A DNA stretch of 64,000 nt from Sulfitobacter dubius (GTDB lineage Bacteria; Pseudomonadota; Alphaproteobacteria; Rhodobacterales; Rhodobacteraceae): contig NZ_FOPG01000001.1 in NCBI RefSeq assembly GCF_900113435.1, positions 1-64,000 on the forward strand. Direction: 5' to 3'. Below the pieces are notes generated by a model that worked only from the letters and a program-made list of their open reading frames with translations, ran no database searches and was not told the origin of the DNA. Each line of letters starts with the position of its first letter. Within the stretch, counting starts at the first letter, position 1. This document shows positions 55,271 through 62,808 of this stretch, piece by piece. The translations under genes and the position numbers were made by a program.

Positions 55271-55625
55271 TTTTGACGACGACGCACTAGAAGGTCTTTT
55301 TGCTGCGGCCCGTGCCAACCCGCCACAGGTGTCGGCGGATTTGCAGGCGCGCGTCTTGGCCGATGCCCAAGCCCATATGCCCAAAGCGCCGCGCCAACCA
55401 TGGCACCGCGCGCTTTGGCAGCTCTTGGGGGGCCCTGCAGGTCTAAGTGGGCTGGCCACAGCGGCTGCGGTTGGCGTGTGGATCGGTGTGGCGCCGCCCG
55501 AAGGTTTGCCAGATTTAGCCGGGCAGGTCGTTTCCAACAGTTGGCCGGATGCGACAATTGATCTGGGCGAGACGGATACAGCGGCCGACTGGGGCGGTTA
55601 TGGCTGGGACATGGAGGAAAGTTGA
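55263..55625 (+). CDS. small membrane protein, likely anti-sigma factor
   Basis: A 120-residue protein starting with MNDFDDDALEGLFAAA at an ATG inside the end of the sigma gene. One membrane helix is visible around GLSGLATAAAVGVWIGV. An acidic, helical N-terminal cytosolic part and a short periplasmic tail fit a CnrY-like anti-sigma factor. I do not recognise a named family; the call rests on the position between sigma factor and periplasmic sensor and on the overlap with the sigma gene. Confidence 0.7.
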   Translation: MNDFDDDALEGLFAAARANPPQVSADLQARVLADAQAHMPKAPRQPWHRALWQLLGGPAGLSGLATAAAVGVWIGVAPPEGLPDLAGQVVSNSWPDATIDLGETDTAADWGGYGWDMEES

Positions 55626-55626
55626 G

Positions 55627-56136
55627 ATGACACAGAGTCCAACACCGCGCCGGGTGCGCATGATGCGATGGGCGCTTGGTCTGTCATTGGCGCTGAACGT
55701 GATGATCATAGGTGCAGTTGGCGGGGCGCTATGGCGACATGGCGGGCCGGATAACAAATCGCTGCCGGGCCTGCGCAGCTATGCGTCGCCCTATGTGCAA
55801 GCATTGCCACCCGACGCACGGCGCGATCTGCATAATGAGATGCGCAAAGGCGGCAAGGCGCATCACCTTGATCGTGCGGCACGCAGCGCGCTTTATGAGC
55901 AGATGCTGGCTGCATTGCGCGCCGATCCCTTTGAGCCAGAGGCCGCCGCTGCGATTTTAACGGCACAGGGCGACGCGGCGGCAAGTGTACAAGGGGCTGC
56001 CCATAGCGCATGGCTGGCACAGGTGAGCGCGATGGCCCCAGAGACCCGACAAATCTATGCCGATAAGCTGCAAGAACGGTTGGAAGCCTGGAGCCGTGGC
56101 AAACAGCGGAGCCGCTCGGCCAAGCCTGAACGCTGA
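55627..56136 (+). CDS. periplasmic heavy-metal-sensor-like protein
   Basis: A 169-residue protein anchored by one N-terminal helix (ALGLSLALNVMIIGAVGGAL), the rest lying in the periplasm as a helical domain. The RxxLxxEMRKGGKAHH region and the long C-terminal helix resemble CnrX/CpxP-like metal sensors. It starts 1 nt after the putative anti-sigma gene with GGAGGAAA as ribosome site. Together the four genes look like a metal or envelope-stress switch. Confidence 0.78.
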   Translation: MTQSPTPRRVRMMRWALGLSLALNVMIIGAVGGALWRHGGPDNKSLPGLRSYASPYVQALPPDARRDLHNEMRKGGKAHHLDRAARSALYEQMLAALRADPFEPEAAAAILTAQGDAAASVQGAAHSAWLAQVSAMAPETRQIYADKLQERLEAWSRGKQRSRSAKPER

Positions 56137-56259
56137 CGGTGGCAGGGCGCGGCCTGCCCGGACTTGCCCTTTGCTGGGCGTCGGGCTAGGCCGAGGGTGA
56201 ACAAAAACGGCAATCGGCGGCATTCCCATGGCCCCTCTGCCCATCAGAAAGCCGGGCCG

Positions 56260-56796
56260 ATGACCGATAGTATGCAGACAGTTCAGACCAGCACGGATCA
56301 GACTGGCACGGGGCCATTAGGCGCTGGCGAAGTGCTCGCCACGGCCAAAGCCTCCCCGGCGCGCCGTGGGGTTGGGCTTTTGTCACTGGCAGGGCTGGGG
56401 GTGATGTTGATCTACTCCGCGTTCACCCGCTCACCCGATCTGGGGTGGCAAATCGCATTGGGGCTGATCGGCCTTGGGTTCATCGCCATTGCCGAGGTGA
56501 TGCGCCGCTCAACTGCCAGTGCCGTGGAACTGACCGATCAGGCGCTGCGTGACGCTGATGGCCGGGTGATCGTTCATCTGGACGAGATCGAGCGCATTGA
56601 TCAGGGTGCTTTTGCTGCAAAACCCTCTAATGGTTTCCTGCTCAAGACCAACCGCCGCGTGCCGCGCGGATGGCGTTTGGGCCTGTGGTGGAGCCTGGGC
56701 CGTCGCATTGGTGTGGGCGGCATGACTCCAGCCAATGAAACCAAACTGATCGCCGAGATCATCCGCGCCAAACTGGCCGAACGTCACATCGTTTAA
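56260..56796 (+). CDS. membrane protein of unknown function
   Basis: A 178-residue protein from the ATG at 56260 (MTDSMQTVQTSTDQ). Two hydrophobic segments (GVGLLSLAGLGVMLIYSAF and IALGLIGLGFIAIAEVM) form a hairpin, followed by a beta-rich cytoplasmic part with AVELTDQALRDADGRVIVHLDE that resembles a bacterial PH domain. I do not recognise the family beyond that. Its stop lies in the first copy of a 24-bp tandem repeat. Confidence 0.65.
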   Translation: MTDSMQTVQTSTDQTGTGPLGAGEVLATAKASPARRGVGLLSLAGLGVMLIYSAFTRSPDLGWQIALGLIGLGFIAIAEVMRRSTASAVELTDQALRDADGRVIVHLDEIERIDQGAFAAKPSNGFLLKTNRRVPRGWRLGLWWSLGRRIGVGGMTPANETKLIAEIIRAKLAERHIV

Positions 56797-56838
56797 CTGT
56801 TAGACCAAACCGTGGTTTAACTGTCAGACCAAACCGTG
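56791..56838. repeat. 24-bp tandem duplication at convergent stops
   Basis: GTTTAACTGTTAGACCAAAC plus CGTG at 56791-56814 is followed directly by a copy with one mismatch at 56815-56838. The first copy holds the TAA of the plus-strand membrane protein gene, the second the TAA of the minus-strand Tad gene. The repeat separates two genes whose stops would otherwise have overlapped. Confidence 0.85.
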
Positions 56839-57365
56839 CGCGGGGCATAGCGTGGGCGGGTAAAGACAAAGTTGTGGATGTTGCGCTTCTCCAACCCGGT
56901 TTTGAAAAGCGGCTCGAAATCACGCCAAGTCTCGACCAAGGTCACACGTTCATTGTCAGGCATGGTCGGTAGTTTGTCATGCCAATCGCGCACGTTGTCG
57001 CTGTCTAATGGCTCTACGTTGCCGCGCACTTGTGACCAATCAGTATGATAGCGGTCGTTTTCCTCATCATACCAGACAGAGCTTACGCGGATCGCCGTTT
57101 GCCCAGTGCCGCGGGTTAGATAGTCAAACAACCCTTGCATGCCTTCTAGATAATCGGGGTCAATCGCCTGCGTCTCGCGCGAGATCGCATCGCCGATGGT
57201 ATAGGCCGCCGTCTGGTTGAGGTTGTACATGCGGAAGGTATCAAAGGTCGAATACATTGCCAGATAGGCCCAGAACATCAGCGGCAGCATGATTACCGTC
57301 TCGACCGCGATTGAGCCGTCTTCGTTTTGTCTGAAACGAGCGAGCAGGGAGGACAGAACAGACAT
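56817..57365 (-). CDS. TadE/TadF-like pseudopilin
   Basis: A 182-residue protein. The N-terminal cytoplasmic tail ends NEDGS before the hydrophobic IAVETVIMLPLMFWAYLAM; the glycine with E5 of the next stretch fits a prepilin-peptidase site. The rest is periplasmic. It resembles TadE/TadF of Flp-pilus systems. The last of three same-strand genes; it abuts the neighbour at 57365. Confidence 0.82.
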   Translation of the reverse strand: MSVLSSLLARFRQNEDGSIAVETVIMLPLMFWAYLAMYSTFDTFRMYNLNQTAAYTIGDAISRETQAIDPDYLEGMQGLFDYLTRGTGQTAIRVSSVWYDEENDRYHTDWSQVRGNVEPLDSDNVRDWHDKLPTMPDNERVTLVETWRDFEPLFKTGLEKRNIHNFVFTRPRYAPRTVWSDS

Positions 57366-57904
57366 CAGTTCGGCTCCTGTACGAAGGCTGCGCTTGATAC
57401 CATGGAAGCGCGGCCAGCGCCGTCTTTCTCTAGGGCATAGCCGAGGCCGGTGGTCGGGAAGAAGGGTTCGAATTGGTAGCAGGCGCGCAGCAGCATCAAC
57501 TGATGTTCGATCCCAAGGTTCCAGCCGCGCACCGGTCTGGGATCAATGGACGTGTCCACGCAATCGGGGGATTGATCGAAGGCGGCAAAATCACGTGGAT
57601 CCACGCGGATCATCTCAAGACGCAAGGTTTCTTCACAGTCCTGCAAAAAGCCTGCTGTCTCGCAAATCTTATCCTTGATGGTCTGATGCGACATCGGCGT
57701 ATTGGTGTTCAACCTCACGAAGCGGACCGTCATGTCCAACCCCCGGTCAAGCAACATGTGGCGTATCGCAAAAAAGCTCATCTCGACCGACATAATTAAG
57801 CAGCCAAAGAGCAGCGGAGACAGGATGGCGAACTCTATCAGCATCACTGATCCGTTCTCATCGCCGCGAAACCGGCGCCATGCTTTGATGGTTTTCTGTA
57901 TCAT
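57365..57904 (-). CDS. TadE-like pseudopilin
   Basis: A 179-residue protein with DENGSVMLIEFAILSPLLFG as prepilin-like leader and helix, followed by a periplasmic part with several cysteines (KICETAGFLQDCEE). It overlaps the TadG-like gene by 4 bp and abuts the third gene, so all three form a tight operon. TadE proteins are assembly factors of Flp pili or minor pilins. Confidence 0.84.
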   Translation of the reverse strand: MIQKTIKAWRRFRGDENGSVMLIEFAILSPLLFGCLIMSVEMSFFAIRHMLLDRGLDMTVRFVRLNTNTPMSHQTIKDKICETAGFLQDCEETLRLEMIRVDPRDFAAFDQSPDCVDTSIDPRPVRGWNLGIEHQLMLLRACYQFEPFFPTTGLGYALEKDGAGRASMVSSAAFVQEPN

Positions 57905-59331
57905 TGGGTCAGTCTCAACTGGTTGATTTGCCGGGCGATGGCTTCAAAAGCGTCCACGATCTCTACCCCTTCGACGCGGAAGAAATGGCTGTCGGAGGAT
58001 GCGCAGTTTTTCATCACAGACGCGCCGTGGTCGGTTACTTCAAAGCCGATAGACCAGATCACGATGCCCTTGGCCTTGGCCGCGTCGCAGATGTCATCGA
58101 GCAAATTATCGGCCTGACCAGAGGTATATTTCGTTGAATACCAGCGGTGTTGTTCACTTGAGCGGACATTGCGGTTCAGCCACCAATAGAAGGGGTAATC
58201 ACTCCAGTGACGATAGTGGTCGCGGTTGGCATAAACCTGCGGATTGATCCGCCGTGTCGTGACGTTCACGCCGTCGGTCATCAGGATCACCGTCTTTAGC
58301 GTGTCGATGTCACTATAAGCCGCTGGCCGCGCCTGAAATGCAGCATCGCCGCCAATTTCTTGATTGATCGGCTGGAATGCCGGGTCAAGCAGAGCCACGC
58401 CCCACTTCATGCCCAGATGGATCGCCGTGTTCGCACGGGGCCGGAAATTGGCAATGCGGTTCTTCAAGGCCGTGGCGTTTTGGGAATAGGCCGCGACCTC
58501 CTCATAGCTCTGCTTAGGACAACCGGGATTGGAGATGTTGTCATAGCTTCCGGTGTTGTCACGGTGACGGTTGTTCCAGCTATACCCCGCCTCGAAATGC
58601 TGCATGTGCTCATAGGGGCGGGTCTGGCTGATCGCGGTAAGATCAAATTCGCTATCGTCAAAGTCGACGCAGTGGGAAAAGGAATGAAGCTGGTTGACGT
58701 TCAACTCATCCATAATGTCCTGACCGACGTTGACCTGCGCGGTATAGGGCACCACAGAGATTGAGATCAGATCAGCGTTCTCGGGTTTTAGTACCGTATC
58801 GATAAATACATCGCTGGCATCATGGAGGTTGTCCATTTTGCCATTCTCCCGCATGGAGCCAGAGATATCGAGCACCATGGAAATTTCGACTTTGTTGACC
58901 TTTTCCTCCGCTGTGGCTTTGGCGGGGACGTTCAGCTTTTCTTGGCCGAACTTGCTCATGAACATGGTGTTTAGTTCACGTGAGGCATCGACGGTGACAC
59001 GGCGGTAGTTCAGCCCTTCTTCGACCTTCACACTAGAGATGTAGTCAGCCATCCCGGCTTTGTCGAAGTAGTCGCGGGCCACGTCTGCAGGGGTGAGGGT
59101 TTGGTCAAGGTCGGCAGCCGCCAGCACGGCGCGGTCTGCCACGGCCTGCACCCTTGCGCGTTCACGCTCATGGCGCATTAGATCGCCTCCCACGCCCCCC
59201 ATAAGGATCATCAGCAAGATCATTAGAATGGCAAAAAGCGTGACCAACCCGTCTTCTTCGCGTGCAAAACGCTTAAGCATTGCGGGCAAGCGGCGGGGGA
59301 GGCGCCCTGAATTTCGAGGTGTATTGATCAT
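57901..59331 (-). CDS. TadG-like protein with vWA domain
   Basis: A 476-residue protein. The N-terminal region has EEDGLVTLFAILMILLMILM, a TadE-like leader and helix, followed by an extracytoplasmic part that contains a von Willebrand A domain with the metal-site motif SMVLDISGSM near residue 155 and a second stretch ILMTDGVNVT. The ATG at 59331 (MINTPRNSGR) is chosen. No pilin, ATPase or secretin gene of the tad cluster is nearby. Secreted TadG-like proteins help Flp pilus assembly or surface attachment. Confidence 0.85.
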   Translation of the reverse strand: MINTPRNSGRLPRRLPAMLKRFAREEDGLVTLFAILMILLMILMGGVGGDLMRHERERARVQAVADRAVLAAADLDQTLTPADVARDYFDKAGMADYISSVKVEEGLNYRRVTVDASRELNTMFMSKFGQEKLNVPAKATAEEKVNKVEISMVLDISGSMRENGKMDNLHDASDVFIDTVLKPENADLISISVVPYTAQVNVGQDIMDELNVNQLHSFSHCVDFDDSEFDLTAISQTRPYEHMQHFEAGYSWNNRHRDNTGSYDNISNPGCPKQSYEEVAAYSQNATALKNRIANFRPRANTAIHLGMKWGVALLDPAFQPINQEIGGDAAFQARPAAYSDIDTLKTVILMTDGVNVTTRRINPQVYANRDHYRHWSDYPFYWWLNRNVRSSEQHRWYSTKYTSGQADNLLDDICDAAKAKGIVIWSIGFEVTDHGASVMKNCASSDSHFFRVEGVEIVDAFEAIARQINQLRLTQ

Positions 59332-59688
59332 CGCTATTAACCTTTCGTCTTCTGGCACTGGTCATGCACCAAAGAGAATGGGCGCCATTTTCAGTGCTGT
59401 AGTTTTTGCTAGGTGAAAGTGGCCAGAGTTTGGCGCATATGGGGCAATAGACAGCGTTGTGGGCGGGTTTCTTGCGCGCCGCCCTTGCGAAGATGCCCGT
59501 TTTCCCCTGATCAGGGAGGGGGCAATGTCCAACCCTGCCTTGGGTTGATAAACTTTTGTAATTCGCGATTAATTAGGTCGCACCTTGGAAACAGCCGGCC
59601 TACGGTGCAGCGGCATGCCCTTAGGGCAGCAAGATGAGTCGCGCCTAAAATCAAAGGTAACGCGGCCTGATAAGAAGAGGAGAGACCG
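59332..59688. other. divergent intergenic region of tadG and gdhA
   Basis: This 357-nt gap has no open frame that I can support. It must contain the promoters of the leftward tad genes and the rightward gdhA. A 12-bp palindrome, CCCTGATCAGGG at 59505-59516, and a possible gdhA promoter at 59545-59574 are the only structure I see. Confidence 0.5.
59545..59574 (+). promoter_or_regulatory. possible gdhA promoter
   Basis: TTGATA at 59545-59550 with TTAATT at 59569-59574 and an 18-nt spacer could be a housekeeping promoter, about 115 nt upstream of the gdhA start. By eye only. Confidence 0.3.
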
Positions 59689-61119
59689 ATGAATCCAGCC
59701 AATGAGCCGAGTTTCCGCGACAGTGTGGACCTGATGTTCAACCGCGCGGTCGCGCTGATGGATTTGCCGCCCGGTCTTGAAGAGAAAATTCGCGTCTGCA
59801 ACGCCACCTACACGGTGCGTTTTGGCGTGCGCCTGCGGGGGCGTATTCACACCTTCACCGGCTACCGCTCGGTCCATTCCGAACATATGGAGCCTGTGAA
59901 GGGCGGTATCCGCTATTCCATGGCTGTGAACCAGAACGAGGTCGAGGCGCTGGCGGCGCTGATGACGTACAAATGCGCGCTGGTCGAAGCGCCCTTTGGC
60001 GGCTCTAAAGGCGGGCTGTGCATCGACCCGCGCGACTATGATGAGCATGAGCTTGAATTGATCACCCGGCGTTTTGCCTATGAACTGATCAAGCGCGACA
60101 TGATCAACCCCGCGCAGAACGTGCCCGCCCCCGACATGGGCACCGGCGAGCGTGAGATGGCCTGGATCGCGGACCAGTACAAACGCATGAACACCACCGA
60201 TATCAACGGTGTGGCCTGTGTGACCGGCAAACCGATCAACGCAGGCGGGATTCAGGGCCGGACAGAGGCCACAGGCCGGGGCGTGCAATATGCGCTCCAC
60301 GCGTTCTTCCGCGACCCCGAAGGGATGAAGAAGGCAGGTCTGACCGGTAAGCTTGAGGGCAAGCGGGTCATCATTCAGGGTCTCGGCAACGTGGGCTATC
60401 ACGCGGCCAAGTTCCTGAGCGAAGAGGATGGTGCAAAGATCACCGCGATCATTGAACGCGATGGCGCGCTACATGACCAAGACGGGCTGAACGTTGAGGC
60501 CGTGCACAAATGGATCGAAAAACACGGCAGCATCAAAGGCTATGCTGATGGGAAGTTTGAGGAAGATGGCGCCAAGTTTCTGGAAGCAGAATGCGATATC
60601 TTGATCCCTGCCGCGCTTGAGGGGGTAATCAACCTCAGCAATGCCGAACGTATCCAAGCGCCGCTGATCATCGAGGCGGCCAACGGTCCGGTGACAGCCG
60701 GGGCGGATGAGGTGCTGCGCAAGAAGGGCATCGTGATCGTGCCGGATATGTATGCCAACGCGGGCGGTGTGACGGTCTCTTACTTCGAATGGGTCAAGAA
60801 CCTTAGCCATATCCGCTTTGGCCGCATGCAACGCCGCGCCGAGGAATCGCGCCACCAGTTGGTGGTGGATGAACTTGAGCGGCTGAGCGCCGACAAAGAG
60901 CTGGGCTGGACTCTCAGCCCGAACTTCAAAGAGAAGTACCTGCGCGGTGCGGGCGAATTGGAGCTCGTCCGCTCTGGTTTGGACGACACGATGCGCACAG
61001 CCTATGAGGCGATGGCCCATGTCTGGCACAGCCGCGACGATGTGGATGACCTGCGCACGGCGGCCTATCTCGTTTCGATCGCAAAGGTCGCGGCGAGCTA
61101 TCACGCCAAGGGGCTTTGA
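59689..61119 (+). CDS. gdhA: glutamate dehydrogenase
   Basis: A 476-residue Glu/Leu/Phe/Val dehydrogenase. The catalytic lysine is in APFGGSKGGL near residue 105, the substrate loop in GGIRYSMAVNQNEVE, and the dinucleotide site in IIQGLGNVGYHAAKF. PADMYANAGGVTVSYFEWVKN, a conserved stretch, is split by a Val for Pro at its start. It links glutamate and 2-oxoglutarate. The start has GAGGAGAG upstream and a terminator follows. Confidence 0.95.
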   Translation: MNPANEPSFRDSVDLMFNRAVALMDLPPGLEEKIRVCNATYTVRFGVRLRGRIHTFTGYRSVHSEHMEPVKGGIRYSMAVNQNEVEALAALMTYKCALVEAPFGGSKGGLCIDPRDYDEHELELITRRFAYELIKRDMINPAQNVPAPDMGTGEREMAWIADQYKRMNTTDINGVACVTGKPINAGGIQGRTEATGRGVQYALHAFFRDPEGMKKAGLTGKLEGKRVIIQGLGNVGYHAAKFLSEEDGAKITAIIERDGALHDQDGLNVEAVHKWIEKHGSIKGYADGKFEEDGAKFLEAECDILIPAALEGVINLSNAERIQAPLIIEAANGPVTAGADEVLRKKGIVIVPDMYANAGGVTVSYFEWVKNLSHIRFGRMQRRAEESRHQLVVDELERLSADKELGWTLSPNFKEKYLRGAGELELVRSGLDDTMRTAYEAMAHVWHSRDDVDDLRTAAYLVSIAKVAASYHAKGL

Positions 61120-61147
61120 AGGCTTACGCCTTTCCGTAAGTGAACAG

Positions 61148-61172
61148 AAAAGGGGCGCTCGGCGCCCCTTTT
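61148..61172 (+). terminator. gdhA terminator
   Basis: AAAAGGGGCGC at 61148-61158 pairs with GCGCCCCTTTT at 61162-61172, 28 nt past the gdhA stop. Confidence 0.9.
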
Positions 61173-61269
61173 GCATGTCAAAGACCGCAGGACGGCAAAC
61201 AGCGTTTTTCGGTCATTGATACTTCTGCGCGGAGTTGCTTGACTGCGCGAAACGGCGGGAGGGATCACG

Positions 61270-62523
61270 ATGCGTTTTTCAGGATTGCGTGTGTTGCGCG
61301 AAGGCTTGACCGGCAACCGCGGTTGGACGGCCCAATGGCGCGATCCCGAACCGCAGGCGGAATATGACGCGGTGATCATCGGCGGCGGCGGGCATGGGCT
61401 GAGCACGGCCTATTACCTCGCCAAAAACCACGGGATGACGAATATTGCGGTGCTCGAGAAAGGCTATCTGGGCGGTGGCAACGTGGGGCGCAACACGACG
61501 ATCGTGCGGGGCAACTACTTTCTGCCGGGCAATTCCGAGTTCTACAGCCATTCGCTGAAGCTCTGGGAAGGGCTGTCGGAAGAGTTGAACTATAACGTGA
61601 TGTTCAGCCAGCGCGGCGTGATCACCCTGTTTCACTCCGACGCGCAGCGCGATGCCTCGGCCCGGCGCGGCAATGCGATGATCAATCAGGGCGACGATGC
61701 GGAACTGCTCGACCGCGCGGGCCTGCGCAAACTGCTGCCCTATCTGGATTACGACAATGGCCGCTTTCCCATCTACGGCGGGCTGCTGCATCGGCGCGGC
61801 GGCACCGCGCGGCATGATGCGGTGGCATGGGGCTATGCGCGCGGCGCGGACCAGCGCGGTGTTGATTTGATCCAACAATGCGAAGTCACCGGCATCGACA
61901 TCGAGAACGGCAAGGTGCGCGGCGTGCAGACCACGCGCGGGGCGATCCGGGCCAAGAAGGTAGCGATCGTCACGGCCGGGCGCTCGGGCCAAGTCGCTGC
62001 CATGGCCGGGATGCGCCTGCCGATCGAGAGCCATGTGTTGCAGGCTTTCGTCTCCGAAGGGCTAAAGCCCGTGATCGACCATGTGGTGAGCTTCGGCATG
62101 GGGCATTTCTATATCAGCCAGTCGGACAAGGGCGGTTTGGTCTTTGGCGGCGATCTGGATTTCTACGCCTCCTACGCGCAGCGCGGCAATCTGCCGATGA
62201 TGGAACATGTGATGGAGGCCGGGATGACCCTTATGCCGATGATCGGCAAGGCCCGCGTGCTGCGCTCTTGGGGTGGGATCATGGACATGACGCCGGACGG
62301 CAGTCCGATCATCGACAAGACCGAGACCGAGGGTTTGTTCGTCGACTGCGGCTGGTGCTACGGCGGCTTCAAGGCGGTGCCGGCCTCGGGCTTTGCGCTG
62401 GCGCATCTGATGGCGACGGGGCAGCATCATGAGACGGCGGCGGGCTTTAGGCTCGACCGTTTCCGCTCGGGCGAAGGTCTGATGGATGAAGAGGCCACCG
62501 GGTCTCAGCACAACTTGCATTGA
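61270..62523 (+). CDS. soxB: sarcosine oxidase, beta subunit
   Basis: A 417-residue flavoprotein. The FAD site VIIGGGGHGLSTAYYLA is at residues 35-51, and the RHDAVAWGYA stretch near 181-190 holds a histidine (H182) that probably corresponds to the covalently FMN-linked residue of the heterotetrameric enzyme. It demethylates sarcosine with tetrahydrofolate and O2, giving glycine, formaldehyde or methylene-THF and H2O2. soxD and soxA follow in the usual order; soxG would lie outside the window. Confidence 0.95.
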   Translation: MRFSGLRVLREGLTGNRGWTAQWRDPEPQAEYDAVIIGGGGHGLSTAYYLAKNHGMTNIAVLEKGYLGGGNVGRNTTIVRGNYFLPGNSEFYSHSLKLWEGLSEELNYNVMFSQRGVITLFHSDAQRDASARRGNAMINQGDDAELLDRAGLRKLLPYLDYDNGRFPIYGGLLHRRGGTARHDAVAWGYARGADQRGVDLIQQCEVTGIDIENGKVRGVQTTRGAIRAKKVAIVTAGRSGQVAAMAGMRLPIESHVLQAFVSEGLKPVIDHVVSFGMGHFYISQSDKGGLVFGGDLDFYASYAQRGNLPMMEHVMEAGMTLMPMIGKARVLRSWGGIMDMTPDGSPIIDKTETEGLFVDCGWCYGGFKAVPASGFALAHLMATGQHHETAAGFRLDRFRSGEGLMDEEATGSQHNLH

Positions 62524-62535
62524 GGGAGGGCGACC

Positions 62536-62808
62536 ATGCGGATTGAATGCCCCATCTGCGGCAGCCGAGACCGGCGAGAGTTCTATTATCGCGGCGATGC
62601 CATCGCCTTGGCGCGGCCCGCGCCCGACGCCGGGGATGATGTCTGGGACGCCTACCTTCACCTGCGCGACAACCCGGCGGGAGAGACCCGCGACCTGTGG
62701 CAGCATGAGGGCGGCTGCGGCGCGTGGCTCGTCGTCACCCGCGATACGGTGACCCATGCGGTACACGCCGTGGAACTGGCATCGGATGTGAAAAGGGCCA
62801 TGGCATGA
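62536..62808 (+). CDS. soxD: sarcosine oxidase, delta subunit
   Basis: A 90-residue zinc-containing subunit. CPICGSRDRREF near the start and the HEGGCGAWL stretch supply the zinc ligands. It lies 12 nt after soxB, and soxA starts inside its stop (ATGA at 62805). The family length is met. Confidence 0.94.
   Translation: MRIECPICGSRDRREFYYRGDAIALARPAPDAGDDVWDAYLHLRDNPAGETRDLWQHEGGCGAWLVVTRDTVTHAVHAVELASDVKRAMA

Noticed and set aside
59505-59516. CCCTGATCAGGG palindrome as an operator
   Set aside because: A single 12-bp palindrome without known consensus; kept only as a remark in the intergenic entry.
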